A model generated the notes under the pieces. That model saw only the letters and a program-made list of their open reading frames with translations. It had not been told where the DNA came from and searched no databases. A DNA stretch of 64,000 nt from Mucilaginibacter lappiensis (GTDB lineage Bacteria; Bacteroidota; Bacteroidia; Sphingobacteriales; Sphingobacteriaceae): the NCBI RefSeq assembly GCF_900155965.1, contig NZ_FTMG01000011.1, positions 164,871 to 228,870 on the forward strand, read 5' to 3'. The translations under genes were made by a program, and so were the position numbers. This document shows positions 8,030 to 17,348 of this stretch, one piece after another (the stretch's first letter is position 1; every line of letters starts with the position of its first letter).

Positions 8030-8722
8030 ATGAAGTTTGGAGTAGTTATATTTCCCGGGTCTAATTGTGATGAAGACATCATATATGTATTAGAAAAAAT
8101 AATGGGTCAGCAGGTAGTTAGATTATGGCATAAAGACCATGATTTGCAAGGTGTTGACTTTGTTGTTTTACCAGGCGGTTTTTCTTTTGGCGATTATCTT
8201 CGCTCTGGCGCGATATCCCGTTTTTCACCCATCATGCAGGAGGTTATACAATTTGCAGCAAAAGGTGGCTATGTAATGGGTATTTGCAACGGGTTCCAGA
8301 TATTGACCGAAGCCGGCCTGCTTGATGGTGCTTTGTTACACAATGAAAACCGCAAGTTTATTTGCCGCAACATTTATTTAAAGCCGCAAACCACTCAATC
8401 ATTGCTTACTGCCCAGCTGGTACAGGATCAGGCTTATAAAATACCTATCGCTCATGGCGAGGGTAACTATTTTGCCAGTGCCGATGTAGTGAAGGCGCTG
8501 AATGATAATGACCAGGTATTGTTCAGGTATTGCGATGAGGCCGGTAACATTGTTGCCGATGCCAATCCTAACGGATCATTGGAAAATATTGCCGGTATCT
8601 GCAACATCAGCAGGAACGTGTTTGGATTAATGCCTCACCCTGAACGCGCTGCCGACAGTTTGCTGGCCAATGAAGATGGACTGGCTATTTTTGAATCTAT
8701 ATTATCACTAATTAAGGCCTGA
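8030..8722 (+). CDS. purQ: Phosphoribosylformylglycinamidine synthase subunit PurQ
   Basis: 230 residues. Glutaminase subunit that supplies ammonia for FGAR to FGAM, step 4 of purine synthesis. It has the class I amidotransferase triad: nucleophile C86 in GYVMGICNGFQ, and the His and Glu of MPHPERAADS near residue 202. The opening FGVVIFPGSNCDED and LPGGFSFGDYLR are PurQ signatures. A separate PurQ means the organism uses the split PurS/PurQ/PurL enzyme and not one large fused PurL; the partners are not in the window. It overlaps coaX by 1 nt (TGATG), implying translational coupling. Confidence 0.97.
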   Translation: MKFGVVIFPGSNCDEDIIYVLEKIMGQQVVRLWHKDHDLQGVDFVVLPGGFSFGDYLRSGAISRFSPIMQEVIQFAAKGGYVMGICNGFQILTEAGLLDGALLHNENRKFICRNIYLKPQTTQSLLTAQLVQDQAYKIPIAHGEGNYFASADVVKALNDNDQVLFRYCDEAGNIVADANPNGSLENIAGICNISRNVFGLMPHPERAADSLLANEDGLAIFESILSLIKA

Positions 8723-9465
8723 TGACCAATTTGGTTATCGATATTGGTAATACATATACAAAAATTGCGGTTTTTAAACTGAATGAACTGTTAGCAGTAA
8801 TGCAGTTTGAAACGGTTGACCCAGACACGCTTGATAATTTTTTGAATAATTATCAGATTGACAGGGCAATAGTATCATCTGTAAAAAAAAATGTGGAACC
8901 ATGGCAAACCGGTTTAGAAGCAAAAATGTCGGTAACCTATTTCAACGCGTTAATAAACAGCGGTATACATAACCATTATTTAACCCCTGGAACACTTGGT
9001 ACCGATCGTTTAGCAGCTGTTATAGGAGCAAGCCATACCTATCCAGCCTTAAACAGTCTGGTAATTACCGGCGGAACCGCCATAACATATGATTACATAG
9101 ATGCAGCCGGAAATTATTTTGGCGGCAGTATATCACCGGGACTAAATATGCGTTATAAGGCTTTAAATTATTATACCGCCGGCCTGCCATTGATTAGTAC
9201 AGACGCCACCTTTAATGCAACATATGGCGGCAGCACCGAAACAGCTATACGCTCGGGGGTGCAAAACGGAATAAAATATGAACTCATGGGGTTTATTGAA
9301 AGCTATAAAGCCAACAATTCCCAATTAAATATTGTGTTAAGTGGGGGCGACAGTATTTTTTTTGATACTCTATTGAAAAATAGCATCTTTGCCCCCTATA
9401 TTAAAATTGAACCTTATTTGGTTTTAAAAGGATTAAACGCAGCTATACAAAAGCATAATGATTAA
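8722..9465 (+). CDS. coaX: Type III pantothenate kinase
   Basis: 247 residues. Phosphorylates pantothenate, the first step of coenzyme A synthesis. The ASKHA-fold kinase motifs are present: DIGNTYTKIAVF (phosphate 1), GTLGTDRLAAVIGA (pantothenate site and catalytic Asp) and VITGGTAITYDYID, with GGSISPGLNMRYKAL after it. The length is standard. It overlaps purQ by 1 nt and the outer-membrane gene by 8 nt, so the three form one transcript. Confidence 0.96.
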   Translation: MTNLVIDIGNTYTKIAVFKLNELLAVMQFETVDPDTLDNFLNNYQIDRAIVSSVKKNVEPWQTGLEAKMSVTYFNALINSGIHNHYLTPGTLGTDRLAAVIGASHTYPALNSLVITGGTAITYDYIDAAGNYFGGSISPGLNMRYKALNYYTAGLPLISTDATFNATYGGSTETAIRSGVQNGIKYELMGFIESYKANNSQLNIVLSGGDSIFFDTLLKNSIFAPYIKIEPYLVLKGLNAAIQKHND

Positions 9466-10798
9466 ATATACCAGGTTTCTTATAACACTTTTATTAGCTG
9501 TTAGCTCATTTGCAGCATTTGCACAATCAACGGCAACCACCAGCTCTCCATATTCCAGATATGGTATAGGCGATATTGATCCGCAGTTAATGCCCCAAAA
9601 TATAGCTATGGGTGGTATTGGTGTGGCCACTAACAGAATAAGTTTGTTTAACAATATCAATATAGTAAACCCGGCTTCGTATGGTGCCATCAACCTTACT
9701 ACTATTGATATAGGTATTTACAGCAATTTTTTAACCTTGAGCCAGGCGGGTGCTGCCAGCCAAAAAAACAGTAACTTCAGGCTGAGCCATGTGGCTTTTG
9801 CTATACCGGTAACCAAACGTTCGGCATTGAGCTTTGGTTTGGTACCTTATAGCGAGCGTGGTTATAACTATAAAAACACCGTTAAAGGAAACGGCGCTAT
9901 ACCTGCCGATACTAACCTTACCAATTATACTTACAGCGGCGATGGTGGTTTATCAAAAGCATATTTTGGTTATGGTTTTGGTATAGGTAAACACCTGTTA
10001 ATTGGTGCTAACGTATCTTACATTTTTGGTACCTTAAAAGATATTAGTACCACAGAAATAAATACTAATATTAACGGGGTAATATATCCGTTACCGGGTA
10101 CAACCAACTCAAAAATTGAATCGAGCAATTCTATAGCAGGGTTGAATTACGATTACGGTGTACAATATTCTGTCGATTTTTCTGATACCAAACACCTTAC
10201 TTTTGGGTATTCAGGTTCGTTAAATTCCAAACTCAATTCCACCAGCAGTTTTATTGTAAGCCAGTATTTTAACGATAACAGTGGTAATGAAGATATTCCG
10301 CTGGATAGCGTGGTCAATAGACAGAGCGCTAAAACAAAAATAAAACTTCCGCTAACCAACCGGTTTGGTATATCGTTTCAAAATGATGGCAAGTTCCTGG
10401 TAGGCGCTGATTATACCATGAGTAAATGGTCGCAACTATCCATTGGTGGTGAAAATCAGGGATTGCAGGATAGCCGTACGTTTAACATTGGTGGTCAGTA
10501 TACCCCAAACATCGCTACCTTACGTAACTATCTGGCTTCTGTTGATTACCGTTTAGGGGCTCTATATGATGAAACTTATATGGTGGTTAATAATACCAGG
10601 ATTAAGCGTTATGCCGTTACCGCTGGTGTAGGTATGCCTTTAAGACCTAACAACGGTAGCTTTTACAAGATCAATATCTCTGCCGAAGTAGGTAGAAGAG
10701 GCTCTTTGGTAAATGGCTTGGTGCGTGAAAACTACGTGAATATCCATTTAGGCTTTACGCTGAACGATAAGTGGTTCCAGAAATATAAATTTGATTAA
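9458..10798 (+). CDS. Outer-membrane beta-barrel protein
   Basis: 446 residues with a signal peptide (MIKYTRFLITLLLAVSSFAA, cleaved after FAQ). The mature part is rich in alternating polar and aromatic strands and starts SSPYSRYGIGDIDPQLMPQN, a pattern common in Bacteroidota barrels distantly like OMPP1/FadL transporters (early AMGGIGVA motif). It ends KYKFD, with an aromatic near the C-terminus as in barrels. It sits between coaX and lptC in one operon. The cargo is unknown; the FadL link is weak. Confidence 0.7.
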   Translation: MIKYTRFLITLLLAVSSFAAFAQSTATTSSPYSRYGIGDIDPQLMPQNIAMGGIGVATNRISLFNNINIVNPASYGAINLTTIDIGIYSNFLTLSQAGAASQKNSNFRLSHVAFAIPVTKRSALSFGLVPYSERGYNYKNTVKGNGAIPADTNLTNYTYSGDGGLSKAYFGYGFGIGKHLLIGANVSYIFGTLKDISTTEINTNINGVIYPLPGTTNSKIESSNSIAGLNYDYGVQYSVDFSDTKHLTFGYSGSLNSKLNSTSSFIVSQYFNDNSGNEDIPLDSVVNRQSAKTKIKLPLTNRFGISFQNDGKFLVGADYTMSKWSQLSIGGENQGLQDSRTFNIGGQYTPNIATLRNYLASVDYRLGALYDETYMVVNNTRIKRYAVTAGVGMPLRPNNGSFYKINISAEVGRRGSLVNGLVRENYVNIHLGFTLNDKWFQKYKFD

Positions 10799-10807
10799 TA
10801 AAACAGC

Positions 10808-11395
10808 ATGTATAACCGGGTGAAACATTGGAAAGGCTTATGCCTGTTGTTGCCCGTGCTGATGCTTTTTATATCATCCTGTGTAAACGATCTGAATAAA
10901 GTTAAAGAGATTGCATCAAACGAGGTAGGTACCATCGTAGAACCTACCACGGGTGTTGATCTCATTATGAGCGACTCGGCCAGGGTGACGATACACTTGA
11001 CTGCACCCTTAATATTACAGTACAACCCCCAGAATCCCAAAACTACCTACAAAGTAGCGCCTAAGGGTATTAAAATAATTCATTACGACAAGTTGACCCA
11101 AAAGCAGGATGGTACCATTATTGCCGATACCGGCATACTGCACGCGGGCGAAAAGCTGTATGAGTTCCGCAAAAACGTAGTAGCTACCAATGCCCAGGGC
11201 GATGTTTATAAATCGGACGAGTTGTTTTGGAATTCGGCAACTAAAAAAGTATACTCTCATAAAAATGTGGAAGTTTTTATGAAAAGCGGGAATGTGATGA
11301 ATGGAGATGATTTTGAGAGTGATGATACCTTTTTGCACCCCTCTCTTAGAAAAAGTACAGGAGTGTTTCATGTGGACGAAAACGGGGCTCAGTAA
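10808..11395 (+). CDS. lptC: LPS export periplasmic protein LptC (lipoprotein)
   Basis: 195 residues. A lipoprotein signal ends in FISSCVN, giving a lipidated Cys, whereas proteobacterial LptC keeps a membrane helix. The mature part has the OstA/LptC-type beta pattern: ADTGILHAGEKLYEFRKNVVATNAQGDVYKSDELFWNSATKKVYS, where each strand is a layer of the lipid-A slide. It carries LPS from LptB2FG to LptA. It lies 9 nt after the outer-membrane gene and ahead of the PpiD-type foldase. Confidence 0.85.
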   Translation: MYNRVKHWKGLCLLLPVLMLFISSCVNDLNKVKEIASNEVGTIVEPTTGVDLIMSDSARVTIHLTAPLILQYNPQNPKTTYKVAPKGIKIIHYDKLTQKQDGTIIADTGILHAGEKLYEFRKNVVATNAQGDVYKSDELFWNSATKKVYSHKNVEVFMKSGNVMNGDDFESDDTFLHPSLRKSTGVFHVDENGAQ

Positions 11396-11401
11396 CGGAG
11401 T

Positions 11402-11480
11402 AAGTCAAAATTCAAAATTCAAAATTCAAAACCGAAAAGCTGTGTTTGGGCTAGGTTTTTTGACTTTTGAATTTTGAATT
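11402..11480. repeat. Inverted repeat with ATTCAAA words
   Basis: The left arm 11402-11433 holds three tandem copies of AAAATTC plus AAAACC. The right arm 11453-11480 is its imperfect complement (GGTTTTTTGACTTTTGAATT, then TTGAATT). The loop is about 20 nt. It lies just after lptC and could end transcription, though no clean T-run follows. Confidence 0.75.
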
Positions 11481-11638
11481 ATTTTGTGTTATAGAATTTT
11501 ACTAAAAATTGTATCTTGCGCCCTCTTTTGAGCAATAGAAACCATCGTAAGCTGTCCTTTAAAAGAATAGATTAGCACGTGATAGCTTCATGGCCTTTAA
11601 AGGGAAGATTATTATAAGAAAATAATTATAAAAAGTAT

Positions 11639-13756
11639 ATGGGTATAATGGGTTATTTGCGCGACCGGATGGGGAAAATTGTTGCCATCCTTATTGGTTT
11701 AGCGCTCCTTGCTTTTATTGTAGGCGAGGTTGTAAAGTCAGGCGGCTCTTTTTTGAGGGACGATAATAACGAATTGGCCGTGGTAAACGGCGAAAAAGTG
11801 CCTTACGATGAGTTTCAGAAAAAATTGGATCAAAATAGTGCTCAGTTTAAACAGTCGGGGCAGGCTATTTCTCCGCAAATCACCAGTTACATACAGGAAA
11901 CTACCTGGAACCAGGTAGTAAGCCAGTTGCTGATGAACAAGGAGATTGAAAAATTAGGTATTGTAGTGGGTTCCGACGAAAGCACATCAATGGTTAATGG
12001 CAATAGCCCTGATCCGCAGATTGCACGTCAGTTCTCTGATCCGCAGACCGGCCAGTTTGACCGTAACAAGTTAAACCAGTTTTTGAGTTACCTGCAATCA
12101 GCTAAGGCCGATCCGAATCAAAAACAAGCCTGGACCGATTTTCTGACCCAATTGATTGAAGCAAAAAAAGCAACAAAATACATGGCTTTGGTTACCAACG
12201 GGCTGTATGTAAACTCGCTGGATGCAAAAGATGATTATGAAGCTAAAAACAAACTGGTGAATTTCAAATATGCCACATTGGATTATGCTTCTATCCCTGA
12301 TGCTAAAGTTACTTTAAGCGATGAAGACTACAGCACTTACTATAACGCGCACAAAGGCGAATTTAAAAACCCGCAGGATGTACGTTCATTTGAGTATGTA
12401 AGCTTTAACGCTGCACCCTCGAAAGAAGATAGCGTTGCAATAAAGGCGCAGATTGATAAACTGGCTGAGGCCTTTAAAACCAGTACAAACGATTCGCTTT
12501 TTGTACAGATCAATTCTGAAACAAAAACGCCTATCAGCTTCCAGAAAAAAGGTGGATTAGAGCCAAAACTGGATACCGTGATGTTTAACGCGGCCAAAGG
12601 TTTTGTATATGGTCCTTACATATCAAACGGCAGCTATAAACTGGCTAAATTAACCGACGAAAAAACAACTTTTGATTCGGTAAGAACCCGTCATATATTA
12701 ATTAACCCGGCTACCGAAGGTGGTGTGGAAAAAGCGATTGCTAAAGCAGATTCTATCAAAAAGCTGATTCAGGGTGGTAAATCATTTGCCGATCTGGCTG
12801 CAACTTTCTCTGTTGATAAGGGAAGTGGCTCTAAAGGCGGTGAGATACCTGCATTTGATGTTAATGGCGCCATGGGTGGCGGTCAGGGACAAATTACTCC
12901 AGAATATACCAATGCTGCTTTCAAAGCAGGCAAAGGCGATCTGATTGTGGTTACTTCACAATTTGGTGTACACCTGATCCAGATTGAAGATCAAAAAGGA
13001 TCTGTAAAAGTGGTAAAGGTTGCTGTTGTTGATAAGCCAATAGCCGCAAGCAGCAAAACCCAAACGGTAGCATACAGCCATGCACAACAGTTCCTGGGTA
13101 ACCTTACCAAAGATAACTTTGAGGCAGAGGTAAAAAAAGAAGGCTTAAAAAAGAGCGTAGCTGAAGACTTTACAGGTGTTGCCGCCAGCTTACCAGGCCT
13201 GGATAATGCACGCGACATAGTAAGATGGGCGTACAAAGCCGAAAAAGGTGATATTACCGATAAAGTATTCACCGTAGGTGATCAGTACATTGTAACCCGC
13301 CTAACCGAAATTAAACCTAAAGGCATACTATCTTTAGATGCGGTTAAGAAACAAATAGAGCCGGCAGTGCGCAATGAAGTAAAAGCTAAACAACTGGATG
13401 AGAAATTAAGCGGTGGATCGTCAATTGACCAGGTTGCTCAAAAAGCAGGTGTTAAAGTTATTCCGGTTCAAAACATAGTATTTGCCAACCCGATCATTCC
13501 GGGTGCATCATTAGAATACAAAGTGATTGGTTCTGTTTTTGGTTCACAGCCTAATAAGCTTTCCAAACCGGTTAATGGTCAGCAAGGTGTTTATGTATAT
13601 GTTGTAGATGGTTTCACCAACCCTCCTGCACTTTCAAATAACGTAAGAGAGAAACAACAAATAGCCCAGGCATTAATGCAACGCGCAGCAGGCCAGGTAC
13701 TGGATGCCTTGAAAGATAATGCAATTGTAAAAGATAACAGGGCTAAACTGTTATAA
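11639..13756 (+). CDS. PpiD/SurA-type peptidyl-prolyl isomerase, membrane-anchored
   Basis: 705 residues. One N-terminal membrane helix (IVAILIGLALLAFIVGEVV, about residues 13-31) anchors a periplasmic foldase. Next comes a SurA-like chaperone region (about 40-330), then a parvulin domain starting VRTRHILINPATEGG (about 345-450) with the usual FADLAATFSVDKGSGSKGGEI loop, and a second degenerate foldase-like part. It helps outer-membrane proteins fold after Sec export. The start could be the ATG at 11639 or the fourth codon (MGYLRDRM). A possible -7 box TATCTTGC (about 11513) lies about 120 nt upstream. Confidence 0.9.
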   Translation: MGIMGYLRDRMGKIVAILIGLALLAFIVGEVVKSGGSFLRDDNNELAVVNGEKVPYDEFQKKLDQNSAQFKQSGQAISPQITSYIQETTWNQVVSQLLMNKEIEKLGIVVGSDESTSMVNGNSPDPQIARQFSDPQTGQFDRNKLNQFLSYLQSAKADPNQKQAWTDFLTQLIEAKKATKYMALVTNGLYVNSLDAKDDYEAKNKLVNFKYATLDYASIPDAKVTLSDEDYSTYYNAHKGEFKNPQDVRSFEYVSFNAAPSKEDSVAIKAQIDKLAEAFKTSTNDSLFVQINSETKTPISFQKKGGLEPKLDTVMFNAAKGFVYGPYISNGSYKLAKLTDEKTTFDSVRTRHILINPATEGGVEKAIAKADSIKKLIQGGKSFADLAATFSVDKGSGSKGGEIPAFDVNGAMGGGQGQITPEYTNAAFKAGKGDLIVVTSQFGVHLIQIEDQKGSVKVVKVAVVDKPIAASSKTQTVAYSHAQQFLGNLTKDNFEAEVKKEGLKKSVAEDFTGVAASLPGLDNARDIVRWAYKAEKGDITDKVFTVGDQYIVTRLTEIKPKGILSLDAVKKQIEPAVRNEVKAKQLDEKLSGGSSIDQVAQKAGVKVIPVQNIVFANPIIPGASLEYKVIGSVFGSQPNKLSKPVNGQQGVYVYVVDGFTNPPALSNNVREKQQIAQALMQRAAGQVLDALKDNAIVKDNRAKLL

Positions 13757-13778
13757 GAAAATTTTAAAGTAATTTTGT

Positions 13779-13815
13779 ATCCGGGATCAGTCTGAGTACT
13801 GTTCCCGGATTTTTT
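13779..13815 (+). terminator. Rho-independent terminator after the foldase gene
   Basis: Stem ATCCGGGA (13779-13786) pairs with TCCCGGAT (13803-13810), and a run of T follows. It lies 22 nt after the stop. Confidence 0.85.
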
Positions 13816-13836
13816 ATTTTTGTTGAGTTGCTCACT

Positions 13837-13892
13837 GGTTCATTGGTACAAGATTGGTAATCTTGCAGACCATTTGCTAAAACTAATGAACC
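13837..13892. repeat. Nested inverted repeat before the DUF2480 gene
   Basis: The outer arms GGTTCATTGGT (13837-13847) and ACTAATGAACC (13882-13892) pair with one mismatch. Inside, CAAGATT (13849-13855) pairs perfectly with AATCTTG (13859-13865). It ends 14 nt before the start codon, so it lies in the leader. Confidence 0.6.
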
Positions 13893-13906
13893 TATAAACT
13901 AATGCG

Positions 13907-14422
13907 ATGGATATACAGGAAAATATAGTGAATAAAGTAGCTCAAAGTGGCCTTGTCACCTTGGATCCTGCTGCTTTTTATCCCGCCGGCGAGCGTGTTA
14001 TTTATGATATCAAGGATAACCTGTTCCACAGTTTGATGCTGCGGGAAAAAGATTTCAGGGAGTTTATCAAAGAACATGACTGGACTCGGTATACCGACAA
14101 AAATGTAGGTATCACCTGCACTGCCGATGCCATTGTACCTGCATGGGCCTATATGCTTTTGGCTAACCGCATGGCTCCTTACGCCCGGGAAATTGTTTTT
14201 GGCGACGAAGCTGTTTTAGAAACCGTATTGTTTGAAAAGGAAATAGCCAAGGCCGATTTTGAGCAATATCGCGATCAGCGTATTGTATTAAAAGGCTGCG
14301 GCGATACGGAAGTACCTGTTTCGGCCTATGTGGAATTAACTAAAAAACTCACCCCTATAGTAAAAAGCTTGATGTTCGGAGAGCCTTGCTCAACCGTGCC
14401 TATTTATAAGCGAAAAGATTAA
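13907..14422 (+). CDS. DUF2480 family protein
   Basis: 171 residues, soluble, no signal peptide or membrane helix. The order LDPAAFYP, FHSLMLREKDFREFIKEHDW, DAIVPAWAYMLLANRMAPYA and the C-terminal LKGCGDTEVPVSAYVELTKKL with a conserved Cys match DUF2480, a Bacteroidota-specific family with no known function. It is probably monocistronic between a terminator and an inverted repeat. Confidence 0.85.
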   Translation: MDIQENIVNKVAQSGLVTLDPAAFYPAGERVIYDIKDNLFHSLMLREKDFREFIKEHDWTRYTDKNVGITCTADAIVPAWAYMLLANRMAPYAREIVFGDEAVLETVLFEKEIAKADFEQYRDQRIVLKGCGDTEVPVSAYVELTKKLTPIVKSLMFGEPCSTVPIYKRKD

Positions 14423-14429
14423 TTTTTTT

Positions 14430-14517
14430 AGTATCAAGTAGCTAGTATCAAGATTTATTGCGGGTTGTAAATACCTTTTTTTAAGTCTTGATACTTGATA
14501 CTAGTTACTTGATACTT
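14430..14517. repeat. Inverted repeat with AGTATCAAG words
   Basis: The left arm 14430-14457 reads AGTATCAAGTAGCTAGTATC and then AAGATTTA. The right arm 14482-14517 is the complement with one extra TATCAAG word. The word AGTATCAAG is iterated inside each arm. The loop is about 25 nt. Confidence 0.8.
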
Positions 14518-14626
14518 CCTCCTAGCACAATAAAAGCGCGATTAAATCATTTATAGTAAAGCTTTGTCATATCTTCGGCCCGTTATTTGTCGATGGGTGT
14601 AATGATATAAGAAGCAATTGCTGTTA

Positions 14627-15403
14627 ATGAGAAAATCCCTTTTTTATACCATGCTATTCATTTTATGGGGTAGCAAAGTTTTTTCGCAGGAACTAACAAA
14701 AATCAGCGAACCTGTTTTTAAAGTAGGCGAAAAGCTAAGCTATAAAATGAAGTACGGTGTATTTACTGCTGCCGAAGCCGATATCCGGGTTGAGGCCAGT
14801 GATAAAAAACTCGACGGCCCTGCTTTTCATTTAATAGCAGAGGGTAAAACAGCAGGCTCTTTTGATCTTTTTTACAAGGTGCGTAATAAGTATGAATCGT
14901 ACGTTGATCAAAATACCCTGATGCCTTATTTTTATACAGAAAACAGGCGCGAAGGGAAATGGAAACATACCGATAATGTGACCTTTGATCACAAAGATGG
15001 TAAAGTAAAGGCCGATAAAGGGGTATTCGCGTTCAAGGGACAAACATTTGACTTTGTATCGGCCTATTATTTTGCGCGTACTATTGATGTTTCTAAAATG
15101 AAAGTGGGGGAGAAGTTTGAGCTGCAGTACTTCCTGGAAGATGGTTTCCACTCCATGGGTATTACCTATGTAGGTACCGAAGTGGTTAGTTGTTCGATGG
15201 GGAAATTCAATTGTCTTAAATTTAATCCAACAATCATCCCTGGTCGTATTTTCAGAAAGGATAGTAAGTTGTACCTTTGGATAACCAATGATGGCAACAG
15301 GATACCTGTAAAAGCACATGTGGAAGTTATATTAGGCAGTGTTACCATGGATTTGCAGGCGGCAAGCGGCCTGAAGTATCCATTGAACCCTGTAAAAAAT
15401 TAA
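14627..15403 (+). CDS. DUF3108 domain protein, exported
   Basis: 258 residues. I chose the ATG at 14627 because it opens a signal peptide (MRKSLFYTMLFILWGSKVFS); a TTG 9 nt upstream is less likely. The DUF3108 pattern is present: FKVGEKLSYKMKYGVFTAAEA near the N-terminus, YFYTENRREGKW, and a late CLKFNPTIIPGRIFRKD, then LYLWITNDGNRIPVKA. DUF3108 proteins are periplasmic and related to lipoprotein or LolA-like beta folds; the role is unknown. The DUF3109 gene starts 9 nt after the stop, so the two share a transcript. Confidence 0.85.
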   Translation: MRKSLFYTMLFILWGSKVFSQELTKISEPVFKVGEKLSYKMKYGVFTAAEADIRVEASDKKLDGPAFHLIAEGKTAGSFDLFYKVRNKYESYVDQNTLMPYFYTENRREGKWKHTDNVTFDHKDGKVKADKGVFAFKGQTFDFVSAYYFARTIDVSKMKVGEKFELQYFLEDGFHSMGITYVGTEVVSCSMGKFNCLKFNPTIIPGRIFRKDSKLYLWITNDGNRIPVKAHVEVILGSVTMDLQAASGLKYPLNPVKN

Positions 15404-15412
15404 ATAAAGAAT

Positions 15413-15976
15413 ATGATTGAGGTTGGTCATGTATTGGTGCACGAGGATGTGGTGAAAGAGAATTTTGTTTGTAACCTTAACAAATGCAAAGGTGCCTGTT
15501 GTTTAGAGGGTGATTCGGGCGCGCCTTTAAATGCTGATGAGCTTGATATTTTAAAAGATATATATCCAAAAGTGAAACCCTACCTTACCGAAAAAGGGAT
15601 CAGAACCATTGAAAAGGTGGGCACTTATGTAAAAGATTTTGAAGGCGACTATACTACGCCTTGTGTTGATGTAAATAAAGAATGCGCCTATGTAATATGG
15701 GAAAACGGTATCACTAAATGTGGTATCGAGAAAGCTTATGAGCAGGGTGCTATCAGTTGGAAAAAACCGATCTCCTGTCATTTATACCCTATACGCATAA
15801 CCACCTATCCCGAGTTTGATGTACTGAATTACGATCGCTGGAGCATTTGCAGCCCTGCATGTTCATTTGGTAACGAGCTTAAAGTGCGTGTACATGAATT
15901 TTTAAAAGATCCCCTGATACGCAAATATGGAAAGGATTGGTATCAGGAGTTGGAGAACGAAGTATCAGGTATATAA
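15413..15976 (+). CDS. DUF3109 family Cys-rich protein
   Basis: 187 residues, cytoplasmic. Conserved Cys residues are clustered as in YkgJ/DUF3109 proteins: VCNLNKCKGACCLEGDSG near residues 19-37, then CVDVNKECAYV, KCGIEKAY, CHLYPI and SICSPACS. This pattern suggests a bound metal or iron-sulfur cluster, but no activity is proven for the family. It is co-transcribed with the DUF3108 gene. Confidence 0.85.
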   Translation: MIEVGHVLVHEDVVKENFVCNLNKCKGACCLEGDSGAPLNADELDILKDIYPKVKPYLTEKGIRTIEKVGTYVKDFEGDYTTPCVDVNKECAYVIWENGITKCGIEKAYEQGAISWKKPISCHLYPIRITTYPEFDVLNYDRWSICSPACSFGNELKVRVHEFLKDPLIRKYGKDWYQELENEVSGI

Positions 15977-15980
15977 GAGA

Positions 15981-16138
15981 GCAAAGATTTTTGGAGCAAG
16001 GAACAAGGATTTTTGGAATAAGGATAACAGATGGCTACTGTCCTTATTCCAAAAATATTTGTCCTATAATTGTTCCTTTTTCCCCAGATCCTTGTTCTAA
16101 AAATACCATACTCCAAAAATCCTTACTTTAAAAATCTT
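15981..16138. repeat. Long inverted repeat with AAGGATTTTTGGAATAAGG words
   Basis: The left arm 15981-16030 and right arm 16039-16138 are complementary in blocks: CTTATTCCAAAAAT, CCTTGTTC, CTCCAAAAATCCTT and TTAAAAATCTT answer the left words GATTTTTGGA, GAACAAGGA and GGAATAAGG. The right arm is about twice as long because words are duplicated. It begins 5 nt after the DUF3109 stop. Confidence 0.75.
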
Positions 16139-16195
16139 AATTCTCATTGTTTTTGGATAATATTGTAACTTATAAGTCATATCCAATAAACACTT

Positions 16196-17332
16196 ATGAA
16201 AACAGCTTTAATAACGGGTATAACAGGTCAGGATGGGGCGTATCTCGCCGAATTCTTACTGAAAAAGGGCTATGCTGTTCATGGTGTAAAACGACGTTCG
16301 TCATTATTTAATACCGATCGAATTGACCACCTATATCATGACCCGCATGAACCCAATGTAAAGTTTAAGCTGCATTACGGCGATTTAACCGATTCTACCA
16401 ACCTCATCAGGCTGGTGCAGGAAGTTCAGCCCGATGAAATATATAACCTGGCCGCGCAAAGCCACGTAAAAGTGAGCTTTGATACACCTGAATATACAGC
16501 CAACGCCGATGGTATTGGTACCCTGCGCGTCCTGGAAGCTGTACGGTTGTTAGGTCTTACCCAAAAAACACGGATATACCAGGCCTCCACATCCGAGCTT
16601 TATGGCTTGGTACAGGCTGTTCCTCAAAGTGAAACTACGCCATTTTATCCACGGTCACCGTATGCGGTAGCTAAGCTATATGGCTACTGGATCATTGTAA
16701 ATTATCGCGAAGCATATAATATGTATGCCTGTAACGGTATTTTGTTTAATCATGAAAGCCCAATCCGCGGCGAAACTTTTGTTACCCGTAAAATTACCCG
16801 TGCCGCGGCAAAAATAGCCTTAGGTTTGCAAGATTGCCTGTATGTTGGTAATCTTTCGGCCCAACGCGACTGGGGCCATGCTAAAGACTATATTGAAGCC
16901 ATGTGGCTAATGCTGCAGCAAGAAAAGGCCGAGGATTTTGTAATAGCTACCGGTGTTACTACCACCGTTCGTGATTTTATAAAGATGACTTTCAATGAAT
17001 TAGGCATCGAGGTGGAGTTTAGCGGTAAGGATGAGCACGAGCGTGGCGTGATTATTGATATCGATGAACAAAAGGCGAAAGAGCTTGGCTTAAATATAGA
17101 TGCCCTTAAGTTTGGGCAAACCGTAGTAAAAGTGGATGCTAAATATTTTAGACCAACAGAGGTTGAACTGTTAATTGGAGATGCTACAAAGGCTTTTGAA
17201 AAATTAGGGTGGAAACCTAAATATGACCTTCAGGCCCTGGTTACCGATATGATATTATCAGATCTGCACCTGGTTAAAAAGGATGATTATCTGAAAAAAG
17301 GCGGTTTTAAAACGCTTAATTATTTTGAATAA
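16196..17332 (+). CDS. gmd: GDP-mannose 4,6-dehydratase
   Basis: 378 residues. Converts GDP-mannose to GDP-4-keto-6-deoxymannose, the branch point to fucose and other deoxy sugars of surface polysaccharide. The extended SDR fold shows GITGQDGAYLAEFLL (NADP binding), the STSELYG catalytic Ser/Thr-Glu segment and YAVAKLYGYW with the YxxxK pair, then NHESPIRGETFVTRKI typical of Gmd. Full length. No fucose synthase (fcl) is next to it; a Wzi/RemB-like barrel follows by 16 nt. Confidence 0.97.
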   Translation: MKTALITGITGQDGAYLAEFLLKKGYAVHGVKRRSSLFNTDRIDHLYHDPHEPNVKFKLHYGDLTDSTNLIRLVQEVQPDEIYNLAAQSHVKVSFDTPEYTANADGIGTLRVLEAVRLLGLTQKTRIYQASTSELYGLVQAVPQSETTPFYPRSPYAVAKLYGYWIIVNYREAYNMYACNGILFNHESPIRGETFVTRKITRAAAKIALGLQDCLYVGNLSAQRDWGHAKDYIEAMWLMLQQEKAEDFVIATGVTTTVRDFIKMTFNELGIEVEFSGKDEHERGVIIDIDEQKAKELGLNIDALKFGQTVVKVDAKYFRPTEVELLIGDATKAFEKLGWKPKYDLQALVTDMILSDLHLVKKDDYLKKGGFKTLNYFE

Positions 17333-17348
17333 AACTTATCAATTCTGC

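Noticed and set aside
11402..11480. Simple tandem repeat only
   Set aside because: The facing complementary arm shows it belongs to the inverted-repeat family and not to a plain microsatellite.
14831..15319. 162-codon minus-strand frame over the DUF3108 gene
   Set aside because: No motif; the plus-strand gene has a signal peptide and family match.
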